The position numbers and the translations under genes are program-made. A stretch of 64,000 nt of DNA from Pseudomonas parafulva (GTDB taxonomy: Bacteria > Pseudomonadota > Gammaproteobacteria > Pseudomonadales > Pseudomonadaceae): NCBI RefSeq assembly GCF_002021815.1, contig NZ_CP019952.1, forward strand, positions 961,001 through 1,025,000. The letters are read 5' to 3'. Of this stretch, positions 1 through 9,204 are shown piece by piece. The notes below the pieces were generated by a model. The model did not search any database. It had not been told where the DNA came from and worked only from the letters and a program-made list of their open reading frames with translations. The stretch's first letter is position 1; the number at the start of each line of letters is the position of its first letter.

Positions 1-963
1 GAGCAGCAGCAGGGCTTGCCAGCGGTAGCGCACGATGAAGTCATTGATGGGCGTGAGCACCGGCGCGAGGCCGCGGCGGCCAAGGCTCGACAGGCAAGCC
101 CAGGACAGCAGCACGTACAGGATCAAGCGCAGGAAGGCGCGGTCTTCGAGCAGCAGGTCCAGGGGCGTGGCGTCGCCCGAGATCACGCTCGACCAGCCCG
201 TATTGAACATCTGCGTGAAGCTGGCCGGCACCGACACCAGCAGGATGATGAGCACGAACACCGAGGCCAACTGGTGGGCCAACCCGTAGCGGGCTGCCGA
301 CAGTTGAGTGCGCAGGGGCACGGGCGGTTCACGCATGACCAGGGTCGTGAACAGGGCTGGGAGCATCATGACTGCGAACATGACATAGGTGCCGGCCCAC
401 GCCTTGTGCAGGTAGCTGAACCCGGTGGAGCCAAACCATTCTGCAAAGAACAGTGCGCCGGCCGTGGCGAGCAGGGCGGCGACGCGATAACCGGCCATGT
501 AGCTGGCGGCCAGGGCCGCCTGGCGTTGGTCATCGGCGATTTCCAGGCGGTAGGCATCCACGGCGATATCCTGGGTAGCCGAGGCAAAGGCCACCAGGAC
601 GGCCAGGGCGATCAGCCAGGAGAGGTGCTGTTGCGGGTCGCACAGGCTCATCCCGACCAGGCCCACCACGACCAGTGCCTGGGACAGCAGCAGCCAGGAA
701 CGGCGACGCCCCATCCCGCCCAGAAGCGGTAAACGCCATTGGTCCAGCAGCGGCGACCACACCCATTTGAAGGCATAGGCCAGGCCGATAAGGCTGGCAT
801 AGCCGATGGTTTCCCTGGCTACGCCGGCTTCGCGCAACCATACGGAGAGGGTCGAGAACACCAGCATGTAAGGCAGGCCGGCCGCGAAGCCGAGCAGCAA
901 AAGCACCAGGGTTGACGGGCTGGCATAAGCAGCAAGCGCAGCGCGCCAGGTTTTACGGGGCAT
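1..963 (-). CDS. ampG: AmpG-family muropeptide permease (MFS), 3' end cut by window edge
   Basis: Inner-membrane MFS permease that would import anhydro-muropeptides for peptidoglycan recycling, which links to AmpR/beta-lactamase signalling. I translated the reverse strand from ATG 963 (MPRKTWRAALAAY); 321 codons stay open to base 1, so the C-terminus lies outside. A first membrane helix at about residues 20-40 is followed by the AmpG-like stretch LPYMLVFSTLSVWLREAGV and then ATIGYASL-type and TQDIAVDA motifs; the latter (near residue 130) is typical of AmpG. Pseudomonas AmpG proteins are usually over 500 residues with up to 14 helices, so about 60% is visible. It is not co-directional with anything upstream in the window. 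Family is clear; which of the two pseudomonad AmpG paralogues it is cannot be decided here. Confidence 0.85.
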   Translation of the reverse strand, partial: MPRKTWRAALAAYASPSTLVLLLLGFAAGLPYMLVFSTLSVWLREAGVARETIGYASLIGLAYAFKWVWSPLLDQWRLPLLGGMGRRRSWLLLSQALVVVGLVGMSLCDPQQHLSWLIALAVLVAFASATQDIAVDAYRLEIADDQRQAALAASYMAGYRVAALLATAGALFFAEWFGSTGFSYLHKAWAGTYVMFAVMMLPALFTTLVMREPPVPLRTQLSAARYGLAHQLASVFVLIILLVSVPASFTQMFNTGWSSVISGDATPLDLLLEDRAFLRLILYVLLSWACLSSLGRRGLAPVLTPINDFIVRYRWQALLLL

Positions 964-1005
964 GGACCAACATCTGCCTCAAGTTTCCAGGACAAAGCGC
1001 GCACT

Positions 1006-1359
1006 CTAACCGCTGTGCTCCATCGGGCGCCAGCCATGGCGCGTCATATCCACGCGATTGTTGGCCACCTGCACACCTTCGGCACGCAAACGGGCCCGTT
1101 GCTCATCGCCCGATGGCGTACCCGAAGGCAGGCTCAGGCGACCACCTGCGCCCAGCACCCGATGCCAGGGCAAGCGCGTGCCCTGGGGCAGTTGCGACAG
1201 TGTGCGTCCCACCCACCGTGCGGCTTTGCCAAGCCCGGCAAGCTCGGCCAATTGGCCATAGCTCACCACCTGCCCGGCAGGCACCTGGCCGAGCACTGAA
1301 TAAAGTGCCATCCGTCGGCCCTCTGCAGTTTCCAAGGTATGACCCATCGCGTCGGACAC
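1006..1359 (-). CDS. Alkyltransferase-like protein (ATL), MGMT family without active cysteine
   Basis: Binds O6-alkylguanine lesions in DNA and flags them for nucleotide excision repair, without removing the alkyl group. The protein has the MGMT C-terminal DNA-binding fold (GQVVSYGQLAELAGLGKAAR recognition region) but the active-site motif reads PWHRV, with Trp in place of the Cys of true methyltransferases (PCHRV); this replacement defines ATL proteins. I chose GTG 1359 because AGGGAGG sits 5 nt upstream, giving 117 aa; ATG 1347 (113 aa) is the alternative, and an upstream ATG would add an unlikely extension. It lies between ampG (same strand) and the DUF481 gene (opposite strand). Confidence 0.87.
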   Translation of the reverse strand: MSDAMGHTLETAEGRRMALYSVLGQVPAGQVVSYGQLAELAGLGKAARWVGRTLSQLPQGTRLPWHRVLGAGGRLSLPSGTPSGDEQRARLRAEGVQVANNRVDMTRHGWRPMEHSG

Positions 1360-1509
1360 CAGACCCTCCCTGGGGTGTAGATGAAACCTGACCAGCGGCC
1401 AGTAAATGAGAGTGGAACTCATCGGCACATTGCAGGTCTTTGCTTGCTCTTGCCGGTTGCATCTGGATAATGCCCGGTTTTCTCGCCAAATCGAACCTGT
1501 AGCCTGCTT

Positions 1510-2520
1510 ATGTCCCTCAAATTACTGCTGTCATTGCTTGCCGCGTCCTGCTGCGCATCCCCGGCGATTGCCGATACCGTCTGGATGAAGAACGGCGACC
1601 GTCTGAGCGGCAAGATCAAGGTGTTCGACGGCGGCAAGCTGTTGCTCGAGACGCCTTACGGCGGTTCGATCGCCTTGGACTGGAAACAGGTCAAGACCCT
1701 GGAAAGCGACCAGGAGCTGCTGGTCAAGCAGGATGCCTACTCTGGCGAGAAGGCCAAGTCGCTCAAGGCAGCCGAGGCCGGCAAGGTGACCCTGGCCAAC
1801 GGCGAGGCACCCAAGACGGTGGACCTGGCGAGCATCGAGCAGATAATGAAGCCCAAGCCGGTGGTCGAGGACCTGGTCTGGAAAGGCAATGTCGATGTGG
1901 CGCTGGACTACAAGCGGGCCGAGAACGACACCGACGACTACGACGTCAGTTTCAAGACTACTGCGCGTCATGGGCGCTGGCGTCATAACGCCGAAGGCGA
2001 ATACAACCGCGAGACCAAGGACGATGTCACCACCACCGACAACTGGAGCGCCGAGTACGCGCTGGACCGCTTCCTGACAGAGAAATGGTTCTGGCAGGGG
2101 CGCGCCGAGTACAAGCGTGACCGTATCGAAGACCTCGCCCGCCAGCGCACGGTGGGTACCGGCCCTGGCTACCAGTTCTGGGACGATGAGCTGGGTGCCT
2201 TCTCGCTGGGCTCGTTGATCAACCGCACCGACTTCGAGTACCAAGACGGTGAGAAGGACAACTTCTATTCCGCCGCTGTGAAGTGGGACTACACCCGGTA
2301 CCTGATCGGCAAGAAGGTGCAGCTGTTCACCAACGGCGAGCTGGCAAAGCCCCTGGGTAATGTTGCCGACTATTCCCTGGACGCCGAAGTCGGCTTGCGC
2401 TACAAGGTCACCGACTGGGCGTCGCTGAACCTCAAGGCCGAGAAGGACATCATCAGTGGCACCCGCGAAAGCGACCTGGACAAGACCCGCTACACTGCAG
2501 GCTTTGGCGTTACCTGGTAA
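1510..2520 (+). CDS. DUF481 family outer-membrane beta-barrel protein
   Basis: A 336-aa secreted protein. A signal peptide (about residues 1-21, cleavage after SPAIA) precedes a small N-terminal beta domain (WMKNGDRLSGKIKVFDGGKLLL, about 25-100) and a C-terminal DUF481 barrel of about 210 residues. The barrel has alternating aromatic/charged strands and ends in GFGVTW, a C-terminal aromatic typical of BAM substrates. No function is established for the family; E. coli YdiY is a relative. It stands alone, followed by the HugZ-family gene 104 nt downstream on the same strand. Secretion and barrel nature are well supported; substrate or role is unknown. Confidence 0.85.
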   Translation: MSLKLLLSLLAASCCASPAIADTVWMKNGDRLSGKIKVFDGGKLLLETPYGGSIALDWKQVKTLESDQELLVKQDAYSGEKAKSLKAAEAGKVTLANGEAPKTVDLASIEQIMKPKPVVEDLVWKGNVDVALDYKRAENDTDDYDVSFKTTARHGRWRHNAEGEYNRETKDDVTTTDNWSAEYALDRFLTEKWFWQGRAEYKRDRIEDLARQRTVGTGPGYQFWDDELGAFSLGSLINRTDFEYQDGEKDNFYSAAVKWDYTRYLIGKKVQLFTNGELAKPLGNVADYSLDAEVGLRYKVTDWASLNLKAEKDIISGTRESDLDKTRYTAGFGVTW

Positions 2521-2624
2521 GCCGTCGAGGTCAAGCCGGGCGATTGGCGCCAGGCCTGCCTTGGTCGCGCTTGTGCCAGCCATCACTGCCTGCTGCCTAC
2601 AGGGTTTCAGCGAGGGGTTTTGAA

Positions 2625-3356
2625 GTGAGTGAGAACGCCGTCCGTCCTGCACGGGAATTGCTGCTCAAGGAATACCGGGGAGTCTTGTCGACCCATTCCA
2701 AGTCCATGCCGGGTTTCCCGTTCGGTTCGGTCGTGCCCTATTGCCTCGATGCAGAGGGCAGGCCCCTCATCCTGATCAGCCGTATCGCCCAGCACACGCA
2801 TAACCTGAGTAAAGACGCCAAGTGTTCGTTGCTGGTGGGCGAACGCGAGGCGCAGGACGTGCAGGCGGTCGGGCGGCTGACCGTAATGGCCGAGGCGCGC
2901 AAGCTGCAGGACCCGGCCAACATCGAGGCAGCGGCCCTGCGCTATTACCGCTACTTTCCGGACGCGGCCGACTACCACCAGGCTCACGACTTCGATTTCT
3001 GGGTGCTTGAGCCGGTGCGCCACCGGTACATTGGTGGCTTCGGTGCTATCCACTGGCTCGATCAGGTGACCTTGGCCAATCCCTTCGCCGGCAAGGTCGA
3101 GAGCGGCATGATCGAGCACATGAACAGCGACCACGCCGCCGCCATCGCGCACTATGTGCAGCTTGCCGAGCTTCCCAGCCACATCCCTGCGCAGTTGGTC
3201 GGTATCGACAGCGAGGGGATGCACCTGCGCATCGGCCAGGCGATCCACTGGTTGGCATTCCCGAGCCGTTGCAATACGCCGACACAAGTGCGCGAAGCCT
3301 TGGTTTTGCTGGCCCGCGCCGATCACTGGCCGGTCTTGAGCGAAATACCTGCTTGA
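2625..3356 (+). CDS. HugZ-family (pyridoxamine-oxidase-like split barrel) haem-related protein
   Basis: A 243-aa protein with an N-terminal FMN-binding-like split barrel (about residues 10-150, including LISRIAQHTHNL and CSLLVGE) and a C-terminal DUF2470-type domain (about 160-240) carrying MIEHMNSDHAAAIAHY. Family members such as HugZ/HutZ bind haem and are linked to haem utilisation or breakdown; here that role is inferred. GTG 2625 was chosen as start: GAGGGG lies 7 nt upstream and the protein then begins MSENAVRPARELL, as homologues do. Translation open further upstream shows no homology-like sequence. No haem-uptake genes are adjacent, and no Fur box is obvious. Confidence 0.85.
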   Translation: MSENAVRPARELLLKEYRGVLSTHSKSMPGFPFGSVVPYCLDAEGRPLILISRIAQHTHNLSKDAKCSLLVGEREAQDVQAVGRLTVMAEARKLQDPANIEAAALRYYRYFPDAADYHQAHDFDFWVLEPVRHRYIGGFGAIHWLDQVTLANPFAGKVESGMIEHMNSDHAAAIAHYVQLAELPSHIPAQLVGIDSEGMHLRIGQAIHWLAFPSRCNTPTQVREALVLLARADHWPVLSEIPA

Positions 3357-3423
3357 AAAGCGGAGCACACGCATCCATTTGTAGGTCTTACTGCAAGGGT
3401 GTCTTGCGACGAGGAATGCTTTG

Positions 3424-3888
3424 ATGCGTGTTTTTCTACTGCTGCTTCTGCTGTTTCCCGTGCTGGAGCTGTTCGTCTTCGTGAAAGTCAGCGCCGCCAT
3501 CGGTTTTTTCCCCGCGTTGCTGCTCATCATCGCCGGCTCCGCCCTCGGGGTCCTGGTCATGCGAGTGGCCGGGTTGGCCACGGCCCTGCGTGCACGTGAA
3601 AGCCTGCAGCGCGGTGAGCTGCCTGCCGAGGACATGTTCCATGGCATGATGCTGGCGGTCGGCGGCGGGCTATTGATGATCCCCGGTTTTATCAGCGACG
3701 TGCTTGGCCTGCTGTGCCTGTTGCCCTTTACCCGCCAGTTGGCGGCTCGCAAGATGCGCGAGCGCGCCCAGGCCCAAGCGACCCGCCAGCGCGCGTTCCA
3801 GGATGACCCGTTGCAGGGCCAGCCCCCGCATGGCGGGGGCCATCGACCCAATGTGATCGAAGGCGAGTACGAACGCCGCGATCAGTGA
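3424..3888 (+). CDS. fxsA: FxsA family membrane protein
   Basis: A 154-aa inner-membrane protein with hydrophobic segments at about residues 1-25, 26-50 and 75-105 and a charged, glutamine/arginine-rich cytoplasmic tail. The central [22 protein letters not shown] is the FxsA signature. E. coli FxsA (YjeG) alleviates exclusion of phage T7 by F plasmids; its normal role is unknown. GAGG at 3411-3414 serves either ATG 3424 or the adjacent TTG 3421. In many gamma-proteobacteria fxsA sits just before groES, as here. A strong terminator follows, so groESL is transcribed separately. Confidence 0.92.
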   Translation: MRVFLLLLLLFPVLELFVFVKVSAAIGFFPALLLIIAGSALGVLVMRVAGLATALRARESLQRGELPAEDMFHGMMLAVGGGLLMIPGFISDVLGLLCLLPFTRQLAARKMRERAQAQATRQRAFQDDPLQGQPPHGGGHRPNVIEGEYERRDQ

Positions 3889-3893
3889 GAACA

Positions 3894-3915
3894 GGGCCGC
3901 CAAGCGGCCCTTTTT
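3894..3915 (+). terminator. Rho-independent terminator of fxsA
   Basis: A perfect 7-bp stem (GGGCCGC / GCGGCCC) with a CAA loop is followed by five T residues, immediately after the fxsA stop codon. Confidence 0.9.
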
Positions 3916-3947
3916 CATGCCTGTGCAAAAAAATTTCCCTACCAAGC

Positions 3948-3976
3948 CTTGTAATCGATTCGGTCGGCCTCATGTA
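3948..3976 (+). promoter_or_regulatory. Sigma-32 (heat shock) promoter of groESL
   Basis: CTTGTA at 3948-3953 and CCTCATGT at 3968-3975 are separated by 14 bp. This matches the RpoH consensus (CTTGAA, 13-15 bp, CCCCATNT) with one mismatch in each element, and lies 148 nt upstream of the groES start. Heat-shock control of groESL is the expected biology. Confidence 0.8.
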
Positions 3977-3989
3977 GTGGTCACCGCAA

Positions 3990-4110
3990 GGTTTCTGGTG
4001 GCGACACCAGACATGACTCAGGCCGTTTGCTCGTGGCGAGCGGCCTTCCGGCAACGCCGGACAGCATCAAACCGCCGGTGTCGACACCGGCCGATGAAAA
4101 CCACAATTTG
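3990..4110 (+). ncRNA. groES 5' leader with four consecutive hairpins (Pseudomon-groES-type RNA motif)
   Basis: The long groES leader folds into four back-to-back stem-loops: CTGGTG/CACCAG with GCGA loop (3995-4010); GGCCG..GCTCG/CGAG.CGGCC (4021-4045); TCCGGC/GCCGGA with AAC loop (4047-4061); and GCCGGTG/CACCGGC with a TCGA loop (4074-4091). They end just before the ribosome-binding site GGGAGAG. A conserved RNA motif called Pseudomon-groES is known upstream of groES in pseudomonads; I assign this leader to it by position and structure, not by alignment. Its function is not established; RNA stability or thermosensing are possibilities. Confidence 0.7.
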
Positions 4111-4123
4111 GGAGAGATCGACA

Positions 4124-4417
4124 ATGAAGCTTCGTCCTCTGCATGACCGCGTCGTCATCCGTCGCAGCGAAGAAGAATCGAAAACCGCTGGCGGTATCGT
4201 CCTGCCAGGTTCGGCCGCTGAAAAACCAAACCGCGGCGAAGTCGTCGCCGTCGGCACCGGCCGCGTCCTGGACAACGGCGAAGTACGTGCGCTGGCCGTG
4301 AAAGTGGGTGACAAAGTGGTTTTCGGCCCGTACTCGGGTAGCAACACCGTGAAAGTCGACGGCGAAGACCTGCTGGTCATGGCCGAAAACGAAATCCTGG
4401 CCGTTGTTGAAGGCTGA
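4124..4417 (+). CDS. groES: Co-chaperonin GroES
   Basis: A 97-aa, full-length heptameric lid of the GroEL folding chamber, cytoplasmic. The sequence starts [14 protein letters not shown] and carries the mobile loop (about residues 16-33: [18 protein letters not shown]) that contacts GroEL, then the conserved [10 protein letters not shown] and [13 protein letters not shown]. The start ATG 4124 follows GGGAGAG by 7 nt; an in-frame extension upstream runs through the structured leader and is not coding. groEL follows after 50 nt in the same operon, expressed from the sigma-32-type promoter upstream. Confidence 0.98.
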   Translation: MKLRPLHDRVVIRRSEEESKTAGGIVLPGSAAEKPNRGEVVAVGTGRVLDNGEVRALAVKVGDKVVFGPYSGSNTVKVDGEDLLVMAENEILAVVEG

Positions 4418-4461
4418 TTTCCACCGACTTCCCGTTACTCCAAAGATTTATCAAGGATTAA

Positions 4462-6111
<1,650 letters not shown>

Positions 6112-6137
6112 GCCAGCCTTACCCCCGCTGTACCCCA

Positions 6138-6169
6138 AAGCCCCGGCTCGCTAGAGCCGGGGCTTTTTT
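6138..6169 (+). terminator. Rho-independent terminator of groESL
   Basis: A 12-bp stem (arm AGCCCCGGCTC with its complement, GCTA loop) is followed by a run of T residues, 27 nt after the groEL stop. Confidence 0.93.
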
Positions 6170-6204
6170 GTTCAGGGCTCGGCATTCTATCGGTGGGTGC
6201 TGGC

Positions 6205-6933
6205 TCAGGCAGGGCGGGGCTCTGTGGCTGGCCTGTTCTGCGCGCGTCTGCGGTACAGCACCAGGTAGTAGGCACCCAGGCCGATCAGCCAGCAGAACAC
6301 AGCCGTCCAGACGTTGTGGGACAAAAAGTGCGCCCCTTGCATCATCCTGCCCACCGACAGCACTGTACCGGCGATCAGGGCCACCGCAAACGCGACGCGC
6401 GCAAGACGCGGTTTACGATCACGCAACGCGAAAAACAGCGCGAACAGGCAGAACCCGGTGGTCGCATGACCGCCCGGCCAGCACAGCCCCGGCTTGTCGG
6501 TAGCAGGCCTTGGCTCAAGCAGCTTGCTGTAGGTTTCCGAGCCGCCGAACTGCGTGAGGCTCCAAGGGCACTGCACCTGCGTCAGTTTCTTCAGCGGCGT
6601 GACGAAGGCGGTGGATACCCCCAGAGCGAGTACCAAGCAGCCCAGTTCGCGGCGCCAGCCGTACAAGCCCCTGACCAAAAAACTTGCCACAAAAACAGCC
6701 AGTGCCAAGACGCCCAGCAAGATAACGCCCTGCTTGACCCGGTCATGCAGGATGTTCTCCAGCAGGTAGCTGTGCCGACCGATGAACTGCCCGGTGGCGG
6801 TATCGAAGAACAGGTTGGCCACGTCCATGTCCACCGAGGTCCATTCGAGCGCCACCAGCGCAAGCATGGTGGCCAGTGGAATACCCAGGTACAGCCACAG
6901 GTTCAAGGGGCGAGGGCAAATTGGTTGCTGCAT
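6205..6933 (-). CDS. PAP2-family membrane phosphatase, likely ColR target
   Basis: A 242-aa integral membrane protein with about five to six helices. The PAP2 phosphatase signatures are recognisable: KKLTQVQCP (motif 1, with Cys-Pro where RP is usual), WPGGHATTG (motif 2, catalytic His) and GRMMQGAHFLSHNVW (motif 3, Arg and His). Such enzymes remove phosphate from lipid A, undecaprenyl pyrophosphate or phospholipids at the outer face of the inner membrane. ATG 6933 gives the natural N-terminus (MQQPICPRPLNLWLYLG); an upstream extension would cross the promoter. It diverges from colR, and a perfect ColR box lies between them, so membrane-lipid remodelling under ColRS control is the best inference. 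The exact substrate is unknown. Confidence 0.85.
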   Translation of the reverse strand: MQQPICPRPLNLWLYLGIPLATMLALVALEWTSVDMDVANLFFDTATGQFIGRHSYLLENILHDRVKQGVILLGVLALAVFVASFLVRGLYGWRRELGCLVLALGVSTAFVTPLKKLTQVQCPWSLTQFGGSETYSKLLEPRPATDKPGLCWPGGHATTGFCLFALFFALRDRKPRLARVAFAVALIAGTVLSVGRMMQGAHFLSHNVWTAVFCWLIGLGAYYLVLYRRRAQNRPATEPRPA

Positions 6934-7001
6934 GGCGGCTCCAGGGCACGGAAAGGTCGCGCATTGTCGAGCCGCTCCTATGCTGTGTCCGTGAAGGTTC
7001 A

Positions 7002-7017
7002 GTGAAAAAAACGTCAA
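7002..7017 (-). promoter_or_regulatory. ColR-binding box between the PAP2 gene and colRS
   Basis: On the minus strand the 16-mer TTGACGTTTTTTTCAC fits every position of the P. putida ColR consensus as I remember it: YY-N-A-S-NN-Y-TTTTT-S-AC. It points toward the PAP2 phosphatase gene, 69 nt upstream of its start, and 99 nt upstream of colR, so it could also serve autoregulation. Confidence 0.7.
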
Positions 7018-7115
7018 GCCGCCTGAATTCATCCAAAGGCTGGCACCCCGCAGGCTTAGGCCTTAAGCTGCGCCTGCCGCGCATCACCGCGAGCAGCGTC
7101 GCACAGGAGAAATTC

Positions 7116-7799
7116 ATGCGCATCCTCTTGGTTGAAGACAACCGCGATATTCTGGCCAACCTTGCCGACTACCTTGGCATGAAAGGCTATACCGTCGACT
7201 GTGCCCAGGATGGGTTGTCGGGCCTGCACCTGGCAGCGACCGAGCACTATGATCTGATCGTGCTCGACATCATGTTGCCGGGTATCGATGGCTATACGCT
7301 GTGCAAGCGCCTGCGCGAAGACGCCCGCCGCGACACGCCGGTGATCATGCTTACCGCCCGCGATCAACTGGACGATCGGCTGCAAGGCTTCCGCTCCGGC
7401 GCCGATGACTACCTGCTCAAGCCCTTCGCCCTGTCCGAGCTGTCCGCGCGTATCGAGGCTGTGCTGCGCAGGGCGCAGGGGGGTGGCCGTCGCACGCTGC
7501 AGGTCGCCGACCTGAGCTACGACCTCGACACGCTCGAGGTCAGCCGGCAAGGACGTCTGCTCAAGCTCAACCCGGTCGGTCTGAAACTGCTGGCGGTACT
7601 CATGCAGAAGAGCCCGCACGTGTTGCGGCGCGAAGTACTGGAAGAGGCCCTGTGGGGCGATGACTGCCCTGACAGCGACAGCCTGCGCAGCCATGTACAC
7701 CAGTTGCGTCAGGTGATCGACAAACCTTTCGAAAAACCCCTGCTGCATACCGTCCATGGCGTCGGCTATCGCCTCGCCGAGGGTCGCGATGGAGTTTAA
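7116..7799 (+). CDS. colR: Response regulator ColR (OmpR family)
   Basis: DNA-binding response regulator, 227 aa. The receiver domain (residues 1-120) has the acidic pair ED near residue 8, the phosphoacceptor Asp in LIVLDIMLPG (about 51) and the conserved K in LLKPF (about 101). The C-terminal winged-helix domain (about 130-222) includes SDSLRSHVHQLRQVID. AGGAGA sits 5 nt before ATG 7116. The gene overlaps colS by 11 nt. ColRS in pseudomonads protects membrane integrity and controls LPS/lipid-modifying genes. Its length matches P. putida ColR, and the flanking phosphatase and methyltransferase genes are the usual neighbours and targets. Confidence 0.93.
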   Translation: MRILLVEDNRDILANLADYLGMKGYTVDCAQDGLSGLHLAATEHYDLIVLDIMLPGIDGYTLCKRLREDARRDTPVIMLTARDQLDDRLQGFRSGADDYLLKPFALSELSARIEAVLRRAQGGGRRTLQVADLSYDLDTLEVSRQGRLLKLNPVGLKLLAVLMQKSPHVLRREVLEEALWGDDCPDSDSLRSHVHQLRQVIDKPFEKPLLHTVHGVGYRLAEGRDGV

Positions 7800-9096
7800 A
7801 CAGAGCCTTGCCCAGCGCATCATCATTGCCTTTGCGCTGATGAGCGCGCTGGTGGCCGGGGCTTTCGCGGTGGGTATCGTTTCCACCGTGCACCTGGTGG
7901 AAGAGCGCCTGATTTCCTCGGTGCTCGGCGGTGACCTGCAGCGGCTGTTGCGCATGGACAGCGTCAGCGACTGGAGTCACCGCCCGCGACCGGACCAACT
8001 GTTCTACTTCAGCGGGGGGCGGGACGACTTCGAGCTGCCCAAGGACCTGCGCCATCTGGACCGAGGTTTCCACGAGGTCTTTCGCGACCAGCTTTCGTAT
8101 CACGCCATGGTGGAGATCGTGGACGGTCGTCGTTACGTGCTGTTGCAGGATCAAAGCGACTTCGAGGAGCGAGAGCGGCTGCTGTTCGCCGTAGTGGTCG
8201 TAGGGTTCGTATTGAGCCTGGTGCTCGCCGTGATCCTGGGCTGGTTGGTGGCGCGTCGGGTGATGGCACCGGTCATCCGCCTGGCGCGCCAGGTGCGCCA
8301 TCGCGACCAGCTGCTTGGGTTGGCGCCACCCTTGGCACCTGACTACGCCGCTGACGAGGTCGGGCAGTTGGCAGTGGCCTTCGATGACACCCTGGGCCGT
8401 CTGCGCGATGCCTTGACGCGCGAGCGCCTGTTCACAAGTGACGTCAGCCACGAGTTGCGTACACCACTGATGGTGCTGGCGACCTCATGCGAGTTGCTCA
8501 TGGAAAACCCGGCCTTGGATGCGCGTTCGCGCAGTCAGGTCGAACGGGTGGCACGCGCCACCGAGGAAATGCGCGAGCTGGTGAAAACCTTCCTCATGCT
8601 GGCCCGGGCCCAAAGGGACGAAGGTGCTGTGGCATCGCGGGCAACCCTGCGCGAAGTAGGGGACGAATTGATCGGGGTTTGGCGCGACACCATCGAACAA
8701 AAGGGGCTGACGCTGCATTACGAAGGCCGTGGCAACGCAGGTCCGGTCTTGTACAACGCCACCTTCCTGCAATCGGTTATGGGCAACCTGCTGCGTAACG
8801 CCGCCCATTACACCGACAGCGGTTACATTCGTCTGACTCTGCAGGCCACAAGTTTCACCGTGGAAGACAGCGGGGTAGGCATCCCCGAGGAGCAGCGCGA
8901 GGCCATGTTCAAGCCCTTCGTACGCGGGGAAGAACGCCGAGGGGAAGGCCTTGGCCTTGGCTTGTCGTTGGTCCAGCGCATTTGCGATGACCAAGGCTGG
9001 CAGGTCACGCTGACCTCGACCCATCCCCATGGCTGCCGATTCCAAGTGGACCTCAGCAGTACAGTGGTCAAGGGTGAGCTGAATACACTTTCGTAA
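7789..9096 (+). CDS. colS: Sensor histidine kinase ColS
   Basis: Inner-membrane kinase, 435 aa, partner of ColR. Helix 1 (about residues 11-33) and helix 2 (about 133-155) bracket a periplasmic domain of about 100 residues. A HAMP-like linker is followed by the H-box SDVSHELRTPL (His near residue 222) and an ATPase domain with NLLRNAAHYT (N box), DSGVGIP (G1) and GEGLGLGLSLV (G2). The periplasmic glutamates E38, E96 and the pair E126-xx-E129 are at the same numbers as those I recall for KT2440 ColS, where they bind Fe(III)/Zn(II). Start ATG 7789 overlaps the end of colR; an in-frame upstream ATG would lie deep inside colR. Confidence 0.93.
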   Translation: MEFKQSLAQRIIIAFALMSALVAGAFAVGIVSTVHLVEERLISSVLGGDLQRLLRMDSVSDWSHRPRPDQLFYFSGGRDDFELPKDLRHLDRGFHEVFRDQLSYHAMVEIVDGRRYVLLQDQSDFEERERLLFAVVVVGFVLSLVLAVILGWLVARRVMAPVIRLARQVRHRDQLLGLAPPLAPDYAADEVGQLAVAFDDTLGRLRDALTRERLFTSDVSHELRTPLMVLATSCELLMENPALDARSRSQVERVARATEEMRELVKTFLMLARAQRDEGAVASRATLREVGDELIGVWRDTIEQKGLTLHYEGRGNAGPVLYNATFLQSVMGNLLRNAAHYTDSGYIRLTLQATSFTVEDSGVGIPEEQREAMFKPFVRGEERRGEGLGLGLSLVQRICDDQGWQVTLTSTHPHGCRFQVDLSSTVVKGELNTLS

Positions 9097-9124
9097 TAGC
9101 CTGTAAGAAATATCCTGGTGAAGA

Positions 9125-9137
9125 ACGCTTTTTTCAC
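9125..9137 (+). promoter_or_regulatory. Possible ColR box upstream of the methyltransferase gene
   Basis: ACGCTTTTTTCAC matches the core of the ColR consensus (A-S-NN-Y-TTTTT-S-AC), but the two pyrimidines expected at its 5' end are purines. It is 68 nt upstream of a gene whose homologues are ColR-controlled, which raises its plausibility. Confidence 0.45.
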
Positions 9138-9204
9138 AACGTCATAACCTGATTCCAACGCTTGGCTGCTTAGTCTGGCCGCCATTGGAATCAGGAGATG
9201 CCCG

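Noticed and set aside
2607..3851. 414-codon minus-strand open frame over the HugZ-family and fxsA genes
   Set aside because: It spans two clear plus-strand genes and has no domain of its own.
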